Assembly (NCBI GenBank): GCA_016194905.1
Contig: JACQAP010000010.1
Coordinates: forward strand, 1 to 63,241
Direction: 5' to 3'
DNA from: Betaproteobacteria bacterium
Lineage (GTDB): Bacteria > Pseudomonadota > Gammaproteobacteria > Burkholderiales > JACQAP01
DNA length: 63,241 nucleotides
Each line of letters starts with the position of its first letter. Positions within the stretch are counted from its first letter, which is position 1. Below the pieces are notes generated by a model, which ran no database searches, was not told where the DNA came from, and saw only the letters and a program-made list of their open reading frames with translations. The translations under genes and the position numbers were made by a program. Shown here piece by piece: positions 1-7,709 of the stretch.

Positions 1-91
1 CCGATGAGCGCAGTCGGACGAATCGAAGCCTGGCAATGATTGCAAGGGAAGCTCGCGGGGAGACAAGTCCCCATAAAGTCCCCACGCAAAT

Positions 92-125
92 GAAAAACGG
101 CTAGACGCTTTCGCATCTAACCGTT
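92..125 (-). terminator. Intrinsic terminator after tRNA-Arg
   Basis: On the minus strand a 13-bp stem (arms 113-125 and 96-108, two G-U pairs) closes on a GAAA tetraloop and is followed by a short T run. It lies nine bases past the tRNA-Arg CCA end, so it probably ends that transcript. Confidence 0.75.
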
Positions 126-133
126 TGATGTAC

Positions 134-210
134 TGGCGCGCCCGGCAGGATTTGAACCCACGACCCCTTGGTTCGTAGCCAAGTACTCTATCCAACTGAG
201 CTACGGGCGC
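134..210 (-). tRNA. tRNA-Arg (anticodon ACG)
   Basis: The reverse complement folds as a 77-nt tRNA with acceptor GCGCCCG/CGGGCGC, discriminator G and an encoded CCA (rc of 134-136). The D-arm has the AGCTCAGTTGGATAGAG signature. The anticodon arm is CTTGG-CTACGAA-CCAAG, giving anticodon ACG (read as ICG in the mature tRNA), and the T-arm contains GGTTCAAATCC. An extended -10 box lies just upstream and a terminator just downstream, so it looks like a single-gene unit. Confidence 0.97.
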
Positions 211-226
211 ATTTAAAGCGGGACGA

Positions 227-235
227 ATTATAGCA
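227..235 (-). promoter_or_regulatory. Extended -10 promoter element for tRNA-Arg
   Basis: The minus strand reads TGCTATAAT, a perfect extended -10. It predicts a transcription start about 10 nt before the mature tRNA 5' end at 210. No convincing -35 box sits 17 nt upstream, which fits an extended -10 promoter. Confidence 0.65.
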
Positions 236-352
236 AAGACAGCGGGTTGAGACGAGGGCCCGGGCTGACACGGGGAGGGATGAGGTGGTATCCTTCGCGC
301 TCTCGGTTTGGGCCTCCTGCGGTAATACTGTTACGACGCATGAACGGGCAGG

Positions 353-365
353 GGTGACCGAGTGG
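353..365 (+). repeat. tRNA-Ser 5'-part fragment (13-nt exact copy)
   Basis: GGTGACCGAGTGG is identical to 483-495 of the intact tRNA-Ser(GCT), covering the end of the acceptor arm and the D-arm. What follows does not fold into a tRNA, so this is a fragment or remnant and not a second gene. Confidence 0.55.
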
Positions 366-477
366 TCATATGCGCCTCTGGCGCATAAAAATAATCGGCT
401 GGCTTGGCGCCACCTGCGGCCACGGGTGACACGGGTAGCTGATGGATTCACGTAGAACTTGCAGGACCGATCAATGC

Positions 478-571
478 GGAGAGGTGACCGAGTGGCCGAA
501 GGTGGCGCCCTGCTAAGGCGTTATATGGGCTTAAACCCGTATCGAGGGTTCGAATCCCTCCCTCTCCGCCA
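478..571 (+). tRNA. tRNA-Ser (anticodon GCT)
   Basis: A 94-nt class II tRNA with acceptor GGAGAGG/CCTCTCC, discriminator G and encoded CCA (569-571). The D-arm is GTGACCGAGTGGCCGAAGG-like. The anticodon arm CGCC-CTGCTAA-GGCG gives GCT. A long variable arm (ATGGGCTTAAACCCGT) and the T-arm GGGTTCGAATCCC are typical of tRNA-Ser. A strong terminator begins within the CCA end. Confidence 0.97.
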
Positions 572-607
572 ATCAAAAAAGACCCCGTGCGGGTCTTTTT
601 TGATTGG
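569..607 (+). terminator. Strong terminator of tRNA-Ser
   Basis: A 17-bp perfect inverted repeat (569-585 and 591-607) surrounds the loop CGTGC. The GC-rich core GACCC/GGGTC is followed by six T. The left arm starts inside the tRNA CCA sequence. The A and T runs on the two sides mean it could act in both directions. Confidence 0.9.
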
Positions 608-644
608 CGAAGTGTGGAGGGCTCATTCAAACCCTCTGGTTCGA

Positions 645-665
645 CCACGAAGCACTGCTTCGTGG
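645..665. repeat. 21-bp hairpin between tRNA-Ser and acyl-CoA dehydrogenase
   Basis: CCACGAAGCA and TGCTTCGTGG form a perfect 10-bp inverted repeat around one base. No T run follows. It sits among other short palindromic pieces (665-735) in the non-coding stretch 608-833, where I see no gene. Confidence 0.5.
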
Positions 666-738
666 GACGCAGACGCGCGGCTGCGGTCCCTCGCCTCCTG
701 CGAGGGATGACGGGATCGCCCTAAGGCGAGACCGGCAC

Positions 739-784
739 AATCCCTCCCTCTCACAAAGGGCGGACCCCCGAAGGGTCCTTTTTT
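739..784 (+). repeat. tRNA-Ser 3'-part fragment followed by a terminator
   Basis: AATCCCTCCCTCTC (739-752) is identical to 553-566 of the intact tRNA-Ser (T-arm and acceptor 3' strand). Ten bases later comes a terminator: GGACCC (762-767), loop CCGAA, GGGTCC (773-778) and six T. The fragment-plus-terminator order mirrors the intact gene and suggests a decayed tandem copy. Confidence 0.6.
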
Positions 785-833
785 ATTGACGATTGCGCAA
801 GCCCAAGACAAAGCGATCTAAAGGGGACGAACC

Positions 834-2045
834 ATGGATTTCGAACACTCGCAAAAAGTAAAAGATCTTCAGAAGCGCCTGCTCTCCTTCATGGATGAGC
901 ATATTTATCCGAACGAGGAGCGCTTTTTCCGCGAGGCCGAGGAAGTCGGGCCCTGGAAAGTGGCGCCGGTTCTCGAAGAGGTGAAGGTCAAGGGCAAGGC
1001 CGCGGGACTCTGGAACCTGTTCCTGCCCCATTCGGAGCACGGCGCCGGACTGACCAACCTCGAATATGCGCCGCTGTGCGAAATCATGGGCCGTTCCCTA
1101 CTCGCGCCCGAAGCCTTCAATTGCGCGGCGCCCGATACGGGCAACATGGAAGTGCTGGCCCGTTACGGCACGGAAGAGCACAAGAAAAAATGGCTGGCGC
1201 CTTTGCTCGACGGGGAAATCCGCTCGTGCTTTGCCATGACGGAACCGGCGGTGGCGTCCAGCGATGCGACCAACATCGAATCTTCTATCGTTCGCGATGG
1301 CAATGACTATGTGATCAACGGTCGCAAGTGGTATGCCACCGGTTCGGTCGATCCGCGCTGCAAAATCTTCATCTTCATGGGCAAGACCGATCCGAACAAT
1401 CCGGACCGACACAAGCAGCAGTCGATGATTCTCGTGCCTCGCGATACGCCCGGAGTGGACGTGCAGCGTGCGCTGCCCGTATTCGGCTACTACGGCATGC
1501 CGGACAGGACGGGCGAAGTGCTGTTCAAAAACGTGCGCGTGCCCGCATCCAACATGTTGCTGGGCGAGGGGCGCGGCTTCGAGATTGCGCAAGGACGGCT
1601 CGGACCGGGACGCATCCATCACTGCATGCGCCTGATCGGACTCGCGGAGCGCACGCTGGAAGCGATGTGCAAACGCACGCTGAATCGGGTAACTTTCGGC
1701 AAGCCGGTCGCCGAGCAGACCGTGACGCTCGAGCGCATCGCCGAGTCGCGCATTGCCATTGCCCAGAACCGCTTCCTCACGCTCCATGCCGCTTACATGA
1801 TGGACACGGTGGGCAACAAGGGCGCCAAGGCGGAAATTGCCATGATCAAGGTTGCCGTGCCGAACATGGCGTGCAAGGTCGTGGACTGGGCAATCCAGGC
1901 CTTCGGCGCCGCCGGGCTCAGCAACGACCACGGCATCGGCGTGGCCTATGCCCTCGCGCGCCTGCTGCGCATTGCGGACGGGCCGGACGAAGTGCATCGC
2001 AACCAGATCGGCAAGCTCGAACTGGCCAAATACAAGCATCGATGA
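834..2045 (+). CDS. Acyl-CoA dehydrogenase family protein (ACAD10/11-like)
   Basis: A 403-aa soluble flavoprotein expected to use FAD to desaturate an acyl-CoA thioester. It shows the three-part ACAD plan: an N-terminal helical domain, a beta domain with [13 protein letters not shown] near residue 140, and a C-terminal helical domain with [13 protein letters not shown] and [18 protein letters not shown]. The DGPDEVH signature resembles the ACAD10/11 and FadE36 branch, which handles unusual or long acyl groups; the substrate here is not known. The ATG at 834 follows an AAGGGGA ribosome site. Its stop overlaps an upstream in-frame ATG of pntA, so the two may be co-transcribed. Confidence 0.9.
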   Translation: MDFEHSQKVKDLQKRLLSFMDEHIYPNEERFFREAEEVGPWKVAPVLEEVKVKGKAAGLWNLFLPHSEHGAGLTNLEYAPLCEIMGRSLLAPEAFNCAAPDTGNMEVLARYGTEEHKKKWLAPLLDGEIRSCFAMTEPAVASSDATNIESSIVRDGNDYVINGRKWYATGSVDPRCKIFIFMGKTDPNNPDRHKQQSMILVPRDTPGVDVQRALPVFGYYGMPDRTGEVLFKNVRVPASNMLLGEGRGFEIAQGRLGPGRIHHCMRLIGLAERTLEAMCKRTLNRVTFGKPVAEQTVTLERIAESRIAIAQNRFLTLHAAYMMDTVGNKGAKAEIAMIKVAVPNMACKVVDWAIQAFGAAGLSNDHGIGVAYALARLLRIADGPDEVHRNQIGKLELAKYKHR

Positions 2046-2080
2046 TTCACGGAAAGATTACGAATGGAGAGCGCAACGAA

Positions 2081-3637
2081 ATGAAAATCGGCATTCCCAA
2101 GGAAGTCCACGCGGGCGAGAAGCGCGTCGCCGCCACGCCTGAGACAGTCGGACAGCTTGCCAAGCTGGGCTATGCGGTGGCGATCGAAGCGGGCGCGGGC
2201 GAAGGCGCGCAGTTCGCCGACGATGCTTACCGCGCGGCCGGCGCCGAGATCGTGACGGAACCACGCGCGCTCTGGGCCAAGTCCGACATCGTGCTGAAAG
2301 TGCGCGCGCCCGAGCCGCATCCCAGACTTGGCGTGCACGAATCGGAGCTGTTGCGCGAAGGCGGCACGCTGCTGAGCTTCATCTGGCCGGCGCAGAATCC
2401 CGAACTGATGGAAAGGCTCAAGGCGCGTCGCGCGACGGTCATTGCAATGGACGCGGTACCGCGCATTTCGCGCGCCCAGAAACTTGATGCACTGAGTTCG
2501 ATGGCGAACATCGCCGGGTATCGCGCGGTGATCGAAGCGGCTCAACATTTCGGACGCTTTTTCACTGGCCAGATCACGGCGGCGGGAAAAGTGCCGCCCG
2601 CCAAAGTCATGGTCATCGGCGCCGGCGTGGCGGGACTGGCCGCTATCGGCACGGCGCGCAGCCTCGGCGCGATCGTCAGGGCGTTCGATGTGCGCCCGGA
2701 GGTCAAACAGCAGATCGAGAGCATGGGCGCGGAGTTCCTCGAACTCGATTTCAAGGAAGAAGGCTCCGGCGGCGGCGGTTACGCGAAGCAGATGAGCCCG
2801 GAGTTCATCAAGGCGGAAATGGATCTGTTCGCGGCGCAGGCGAAGGACGTCGACATCATCATCACCACGGCGCTGATTCCGGGCAAGCCCGCGCCCAAGC
2901 TGATCACCGCCGAGATGGTGGATTCCATGCGCCAGGGGAGCGTCGTCGTGGACCTGGCGGCGGAGCAGGGCGGCAACTGCGACTACACCCGACCGGGCGA
3001 AGTCACTGTCCGCAACGGCGTGACGATCATCGGCTATACCGATTTGCCAAGCCGCCTGGCGACGCAATCGAGCCAGCTCTATGGCACCAATCTCCGCCAT
3101 TTCCTGACCGACCTCACGCCGAAGAAAGACGGCAACATCGTCGTCAACATGGAGGATGACGTCATCCGCGGCGCCACGGTCATCAACCAGGGAAGCATCA
3201 CATGGCCGCCACCGCCGCTGAAGGTGCCGGCGATTGCAGCGGCGCCGGCTGCCGCTGCAGCGCCCAAAGCGGCAAAGGAGACAAAACCCTCGAAAGGCTA
3301 CGGCTCGCTGATCGCGATGGCGCTCGGCGCTGCTGCGCTGGCCCTGGTTGGACTGTATGCGCCGCCTGGTTTCATGCAGCACCTCACGGTCTTCGTGCTG
3401 GCGTGCTTCATCGGTTTCCACGTGATCTGGAACGTGGCGCCCGCGCTGCACACGCCGCTGATGAGCGTCACCAATGCGATCAGCGGCATCATCGTCATCG
3501 GCGCGCTGCTGCAGATCGGCAATCCGTCCTGGATCGTGCTGGTTCTCGCGGGGATTTCGGTTTTGATCGCCACTATCAACATCTCCGGCGGCTTCTGGGT
3601 CACCCAGCGCATGCTCAAGATGTTCAGAAGAGACTAA
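2081..3637 (+). CDS. pntA: NAD(P) transhydrogenase subunit alpha
   Basis: The alpha subunit of the inner-membrane proton-translocating transhydrogenase, which makes NADPH from NADH using the proton gradient. At 518 aa it has the long one-chain form (as in E. coli, about 510 aa), not split PntAA/PntAB. Residues 1-370 are the NAD(H)-binding domain I, opening MKIGIPKE with the fold [11 protein letters not shown] at 178-188. An Ala/Pro/Lys-rich linker (about 375-400) leads to membrane helices at the C-terminus. The start at 2081 matches the family N-terminus. An in-frame ATG at 2042 overlaps the preceding stop (ATGA) and would add 13 residues. pntB follows after 10 nt. Confidence 0.95.
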   Translation: MKIGIPKEVHAGEKRVAATPETVGQLAKLGYAVAIEAGAGEGAQFADDAYRAAGAEIVTEPRALWAKSDIVLKVRAPEPHPRLGVHESELLREGGTLLSFIWPAQNPELMERLKARRATVIAMDAVPRISRAQKLDALSSMANIAGYRAVIEAAQHFGRFFTGQITAAGKVPPAKVMVIGAGVAGLAAIGTARSLGAIVRAFDVRPEVKQQIESMGAEFLELDFKEEGSGGGGYAKQMSPEFIKAEMDLFAAQAKDVDIIITTALIPGKPAPKLITAEMVDSMRQGSVVVDLAAEQGGNCDYTRPGEVTVRNGVTIIGYTDLPSRLATQSSQLYGTNLRHFLTDLTPKKDGNIVVNMEDDVIRGATVINQGSITWPPPPLKVPAIAAAPAAAAAPKAAKETKPSKGYGSLIAMALGAAALALVGLYAPPGFMQHLTVFVLACFIGFHVIWNVAPALHTPLMSVTNAISGIIVIGALLQIGNPSWIVLVLAGISVLIATINISGGFWVTQRMLKMFRRD

Positions 3638-3647
3638 GAGGAAAAAC

Positions 3648-5039
3648 ATGGCAGCGGGATTCATCACTGTTTCCTACATCGGCGCAACGATACTTTTCAT
3701 CCTGAGTCTGGGCGGCTTGAGCCAGCAGGAAACCGCGCGCCGCGGGAATATCTTCGGCGTCATCGGCATGGTGATCGCCATCGTCGCCACGATCGTCGGC
3801 ATTCAAACGAGCGGCTATGCCGTGCTGTTCCCGGCCATGATCGTCGGCGCGCTCATCGGCGTGTTCGTGGCATCCCGGGTCGAAATGACGCAGATGCCGC
3901 AGCTCGTTGCCATGCTGCACAGCTTCGTCGGGCTCGCCGCGGTGCTGGTGGGCGTCGCCAGTTTCCTGGACCCGGGGGCGCATTTCGAAGGTTCGGAAAA
4001 GACCATCCATGAGGTGGAGATTTTCCTGGGCGTGTTCATCGGTGCGATCACGTTCACCGGTTCGATCGTCGCGTTCGGAAAATTGCAGGGCACGATTTCC
4101 GGCAAACCCCTGATGCTGCCGGGCCGGCACTGGCTGAATCTCTTCGCCATCCTCGCTTCGCTCTGGCTGGGCTATGTTTTCCTGTCCGCGCCATCGACTC
4201 AGGAAGGTCTGGTGCCGCTGCTGGTGATGACGGTGATCGCGCTGTTCCTCGGCGTGCATCTGGTCGCCGCCATCGGCGGCGCGGACATGCCGGTGGTGGT
4301 GTCGATGCTGAACAGTTACTCTGGATGGGCTGCGGCGGCGACCGGCTTCATGCTGTCGAACGACTTGCTGATCGTGACCGGCGCGCTGGTCGGTTCGAGC
4401 GGCGCAATCCTTTCCTACATCATGTGCCGCGCAATGAACCGGAACTTCGTTGCCGTCATCATGGGCGGATTCGGAACGGCGGGCGGCGCCGTCGCAGCGG
4501 TTCCGCAGGGAGAGGTGATTGCCACAAGCTCGGAAGAGGTGGCCAGCCTTCTCAGTGATTCCAAGGAAGTGGTCGTCGTGCCAGGTTACGGCATGGCGGT
4601 GTCGCAGGCGCAAGGCGTGGTCAGCGAAATCACCAAGCGGCTGCGCGCGAAGAAGATCAATGTCCGCTTCGGTATCCATCCCGTCGCCGGACGGCTGCCG
4701 GGACACATGAACGTGCTCCTGGCGGAGGCCAAGGTGCCTTACGACATCGTCCTCGAGATGGACGAGATCAACGACGATTTGCCGCACGCCGACGCCGTTC
4801 TCGTTATCGGCGCCAACGACATCGTCAATCCCGGGGCGCTCGAGGATCCCAACAGCCCGATCGCCGGCATGCCGGTGCTCGAAGTGTGGAAAGCCAAGAC
4901 CGTGGTGGTGTTCAAGCGCAGCATGGCGACAGGGTATGCCGGCGTGGACAATCCGCTTTTCTACAAGGAGAACACGCGCATGTTGTTCGGGGATGCCAAG
5001 AAGATGCTCGACGGCATCCTCCAGCATCTGGCGCCTTAG
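3648..5039 (+). CDS. pntB: NAD(P) transhydrogenase subunit beta
   Basis: A 463-aa beta subunit. The first ~270 residues are a bundle of hydrophobic helices (domain II, the proton channel). Residues from about 290 are the NADP(H)-binding domain III, with [35 protein letters not shown] and [16 protein letters not shown], all hallmark PntB motifs. AAGAGG precedes the ATG. It partners PntA directly upstream. Its 3' end converges on the small gene at 5063. Confidence 0.96.
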   Translation: MAAGFITVSYIGATILFILSLGGLSQQETARRGNIFGVIGMVIAIVATIVGIQTSGYAVLFPAMIVGALIGVFVASRVEMTQMPQLVAMLHSFVGLAAVLVGVASFLDPGAHFEGSEKTIHEVEIFLGVFIGAITFTGSIVAFGKLQGTISGKPLMLPGRHWLNLFAILASLWLGYVFLSAPSTQEGLVPLLVMTVIALFLGVHLVAAIGGADMPVVVSMLNSYSGWAAAATGFMLSNDLLIVTGALVGSSGAILSYIMCRAMNRNFVAVIMGGFGTAGGAVAAVPQGEVIATSSEEVASLLSDSKEVVVVPGYGMAVSQAQGVVSEITKRLRAKKINVRFGIHPVAGRLPGHMNVLLAEAKVPYDIVLEMDEINDDLPHADAVLVIGANDIVNPGALEDPNSPIAGMPVLEVWKAKTVVVFKRSMATGYAGVDNPLFYKENTRMLFGDAKKMLDGILQHLAP

Positions 5040-5062
5040 AGGATCGAACACGGCATTCCGAT

Positions 5063-5434
5063 TCAGATTTTCTTGCCGTCGACAGACCCAGCTGTCTGTA
5101 TGCAGGCACTGATGAAAGAGGACTCGTGCTGCTCCGCCTTCATCGGCTCGTCGAATACCTTGAATACCGCTTCGCTGAGCAGCTTTTCGTCGCTGGAATC
5201 CTGGACGAACCACCGTAGTTGAGGCGGAAAGGACTGGATCATGGCCAGGTCTTCGACGAGCTTGTTGACGAAAAATTCACGGGTGATGCCGTTGTCGCGT
5301 GCGAGGGCCGCATTGCGGATGAACTCACCACCCTCGGTACACTCGGCCAGAGTGAGCGCATGAGCCATGACTTGAACGGCCCACATATTGCCCAGGACGA
5401 AAAGGCCGATTGCGGAAGCCAGACTTCGGTTCAT
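5063..5434 (-). CDS. Small secreted hypothetical protein
   Basis: About 123 aa from the ATG at 5434, chosen because GGAGA lies six bases upstream; an in-frame ATG at 5446 adds four residues. Residues 1-24 look like a signal peptide (SLASAIGLFVLGNMWAVQVMAHA). The mature part has two cysteines, in LAECTEGGEF and SACIQ. The order of features (Cys, helical middle, R-E pair, Cys near the end) resembles the protein at 5609-5944, so the two may be distant paralogs. Function unknown; probably periplasmic. Confidence 0.7.
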   Translation of the reverse strand: MNRSLASAIGLFVLGNMWAVQVMAHALTLAECTEGGEFIRNAALARDNGITREFFVNKLVEDLAMIQSFPPQLRWFVQDSSDEKLLSEAVFKVFDEPMKAEQHESSFISACIQTAGSVDGKKI

Positions 5435-5608
5435 CGTGGTCTCCATTTACAGCGCGCCGACTGCAGGTCTTGAGCGGGGTGCCCTCACTATCACTCGCCC
5501 GGCTGGTTCGCGCGGGCCTGCCTGTGCGAATTGTAATCGGTGTTCTTTGTTCTGCTACACTGCTTTCGCGTTGCGCCGCAGCTTCTTTCCCATTGTTAGA
5601 GGGCCGCA

Positions 5609-5944
5609 ATGAAAAAAAGGTTCTTCCTGGCGTGTGCGTTGTTCGTATCCCCGGCGGCGCATGCCGATCGCATCTCCCAGATGAACCAGACCGAGTTGTG
5701 CACCTATACCGCCCAATTGCAGGTGGCTGCCTATTACTTCTTCGAGCAAGGCAAGCCGCGCGAGGAAGTCAGCATCAAGTGGCACGGCGATGAAACGCAG
5801 AATGAAATCGACTTCGTGAACAAGACCGTTGCCGACGCCTACACGTGGCTGACTGGCTGGAAGGGCAGCAGCAACGCATTGCTGCCGGCGCAGTCTTTCG
5901 GGGACATGGTGTATCAGGCGTGCATGAGCAAAATAGAATCGTGA
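5609..5944 (+). CDS. Small secreted hypothetical protein
   Basis: 111 aa with a clear signal peptide (MKKRFFLACALFVSPAAHA, cleavage after AHA). The mature domain starts with a LCTYTAQLQ segment and ends with MVYQACMSKIES. The conserved-looking pair of cysteines and the Q-rich amphipathic helices recall short secreted proteins common in betaproteobacteria, but I know no function. It is divergent from the gene at 5063-5434 and overlaps the next ORF. Confidence 0.75.
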   Translation: MKKRFFLACALFVSPAAHADRISQMNQTELCTYTAQLQVAAYYFFEQGKPREEVSIKWHGDETQNEIDFVNKTVADAYTWLTGWKGSSNALLPAQSFGDMVYQACMSKIES

Positions 5945-6198
5945 TCGCGGCGGCAATCGCCGCGCTGGGTTTTGCGAGTGGCGCCCTGGCGCAGAAAGGT
6001 GCTGCAGAGAAAGCGCAGGAGGGTGGCATCGATCACTGGATCGAGTACTACAAGGCCGAGCAGCGCAAGCCCGCCGCCACATCCCCGCAGGAGCGTACGG
6101 TCGCTCCCATCAATCCGGCTGCACCCGTCGATCGAGCCGCGCCCGTAGAGCGAACCGAGTCCGGCGCGTCACAGCGGGAAAAAACCGAACGCAAATGA
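5920..6198 (+). CDS. Short secreted Ala/Pro/Arg-rich hypothetical protein
   Basis: About 92 aa in a frame overlapping the preceding gene. Two GTG starts are possible: 5920, giving an n-region with Arg before the hydrophobic stretch IVIAAAIAALGFASGALA, or 5941, overlapping the previous TGA as GTGA. I chose 5920 because a signal peptide normally needs a positive charge. After the predicted cleavage the chain is polar and low in complexity (KPAATSPQERTVAPINPAAP, then Glu/Arg/Lys), so it is probably disordered. No recognised domain. Confidence 0.5.
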   Translation: MHEQNRIVIAAAIAALGFASGALAQKGAAEKAQEGGIDHWIEYYKAEQRKPAATSPQERTVAPINPAAPVDRAAPVERTESGASQREKTERK

Positions 6199-6203
6199 AA
6201 AGA

Positions 6204-6264
6204 GAGGTGCGCTTGGCGCACCTCCGGAATGTCCGCGGCCCGGAAAAGGGAGAAACCGGGCCGT
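6204..6264. terminator. Two hairpins between convergent genes
   Basis: A perfect 9-bp stem (6204-6212 with 6216-6224, loop TTG) reads into TCTTTTC on the minus strand, so it can end the 6272-6670 transcript. A second stem pairs CGGCCCGG with CCGGGCCG around a 12-nt A-rich loop at about 6236-6263. Confidence 0.55.
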
Positions 6265-6271
6265 GAGCGGT

Positions 6272-6670
6272 TCAGCCGTTACAGACCGAAGCGATCATGC
6301 TGACGAACGCCGGGTCGTTCGGATCCTTGTAGAGCGAGGGTTTCTCGATCTGACCCGCCCACACGGTAGCACCGGTGCCAATTTCGCCGGCGGTCATCGT
6401 CCACTGTTCGAAGGCGAGGCTGCGGTCCTCGCAGCGCACCGCATACAACAGGATCTCCGACTTGTGCGGAAAGGCCTCGTCGCCGATCGTCTGCACTTTG
6501 CTGAAGCTGCGCAGCACACGCGCCTTCTTCAGATCGCCGACCTCGTAAATGCTGGTTCGATCCACGAACACGATTTCGTTGCTGTCGTGGGCCACCAGGC
6601 TCCACTCTTCGGCAAATGCCGTCGTCGCCAGCAATAACAGCGCAGCCATAATCCATCTTGCTGTTTTCAT
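6272..6670 (-). CDS. Surface-adhesin E-like secreted protein
   Basis: 132 aa from the ATG at 6670, which has AAAGGAAA upstream; the frame is open 18 codons further but that part is not signal-like. Residues 1-20 (MKTARWIMAALLLLATTAFA) form a signal peptide. The mature part, with EEWSLVAHDSNEIVFVDRTS and ILLYAVRCEDRSLAFEQW, matches the pattern of the adhesin-E family of small secreted beta proteins. The family name comes from a Haemophilus adhesin; here only a secreted location is supported. Confidence 0.7.
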   Translation of the reverse strand: MKTARWIMAALLLLATTAFAEEWSLVAHDSNEIVFVDRTSIYEVGDLKKARVLRSFSKVQTIGDEAFPHKSEILLYAVRCEDRSLAFEQWTMTAGEIGTGATVWAGQIEKPSLYKDPNDPAFVSMIASVCNG

Positions 6671-6803
6671 GTCATTTCCTTTCAATCCATCCAATCGGCA
6701 ACAGAAATTGTTGCATGGCAGCAAATGTAGGCTTCCACAACCGAAACATGAAGTCCGGCAAGTCGCATATCATTCATTCCAGTTAGGCATGATTGAGGGA
6801 ACA

Positions 6804-7709
6804 ATGGACCGATTCACCGCAATGGGGTTGTTCGTACGCATCGTCGAGACCGGAAGCTTTTCGGCGGTCGCACGCGAGATGAACATGACCCAGCCGACCG
6901 TCAGCAAACAACTGACGGCACTGGAACTACAGTTGAAAACCCGGCTGCTCAATCGCAGCACCCGGCAGTTGTCGCTCACCGAAGCGGGCTCTGCTTATTT
7001 CGAGAGTTCGAAGCGCATTCTCGACACCGTGAATGAAGCGGAGGCCAACCTAGGTGTGCTGCAGACGCAACTCAGCGGGGTGCTGCGTATCAATTCTTCC
7101 ATCGGACTGGGTCAGATGTACTTGGGCCCGCTGGTGCTGAAATTCCAGTCGATGCATCCGGGTTTGATGATCGATCTCGCCTACTCGGACCGCTTCGTGG
7201 ATCTGGTGGAAGAGGGGGTCGATGTGGCCATCCGCATTGGCCGGCTGATGGATTCAAGCCTCGCGGCGCGGCGCATCGGCACTTCGGAGCGCTGCCTCAT
7301 CGCGACACCAGCCTATCTGAAAAAAAATGGAACGCCGCAGACGCCGCAAGACCTGGTAGGCCACAACTGCATTCTCTATGCGTATCTGTCCACCGGTAAC
7401 GAATGGGTATTTCACGGCAGGGATGGCGAGATCCGCGTAAAAGTCTCAGGCACCCTGCGCGCGAACAACGGCGAAGCGATCAAGCAGGCGGTCATGGCCG
7501 ATCTCGGCATTGCCGCGAGCCCGGCATGGCTGATCCAGGACGACCTGAAGGAAGGCAAAGTGCAGGAAATCCTTCGCGACTTCGCTCCCCCGCCCGGGGA
7601 AATCAATGCCGTCTATCCGTCGGCGCGGCATGTGTCTGCCAAGGTCCGCGCCTTTACGGAATTTCTGAAGACCGAATTCGAGAAGATCCCGGCGCTGCGC
7701 GTGCGCTAA
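6804..7709 (+). CDS. LysR family transcriptional regulator (CrgA-like)
   Basis: 301 aa. Residues 1-60 form the winged HTH (MDRFTAMGLFVRIVETGSFS and TQPTVSKQLTALE). Residues ~90-295 are the periplasmic-binding-like effector domain, beginning GVLRINSSIGLG. This N-terminus is typical of the CrgA/AaeR-type LysR branch. GAGGGA ends five bases before the ATG at 6804; an ATG at 6789 is also in frame. No divergent target gene sits in the classic position, since 6272-6670 is separated by 134 bp but is divergent and could be the target. Its last bases overlap the convergent DUF2339 gene. Confidence 0.9.
   Translation: MDRFTAMGLFVRIVETGSFSAVAREMNMTQPTVSKQLTALELQLKTRLLNRSTRQLSLTEAGSAYFESSKRILDTVNEAEANLGVLQTQLSGVLRINSSIGLGQMYLGPLVLKFQSMHPGLMIDLAYSDRFVDLVEEGVDVAIRIGRLMDSSLAARRIGTSERCLIATPAYLKKNGTPQTPQDLVGHNCILYAYLSTGNEWVFHGRDGEIRVKVSGTLRANNGEAIKQAVMADLGIAASPAWLIQDDLKEGKVQEILRDFAPPPGEINAVYPSARHVSAKVRAFTEFLKTEFEKIPALRVR

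Noticed and set aside
1098-2039. 313-aa minus-strand open frame
   Set aside because: It lies entirely opposite the acyl-CoA dehydrogenase gene. His/Arg-rich composition is that of an antisense shadow in GC-rich DNA.
1328-2080. Plus-strand frame extending pntA upstream
   Set aside because: It overlaps the dehydrogenase gene and lacks family sequence; pntA homologs begin at MKIGIPKE.
1946-5213. Two long minus-strand frames (573 and 529 aa) opposite pntA and pntB
   Set aside because: Shadows of clear pntAB genes; Arg/His/Asp-rich with no domain.
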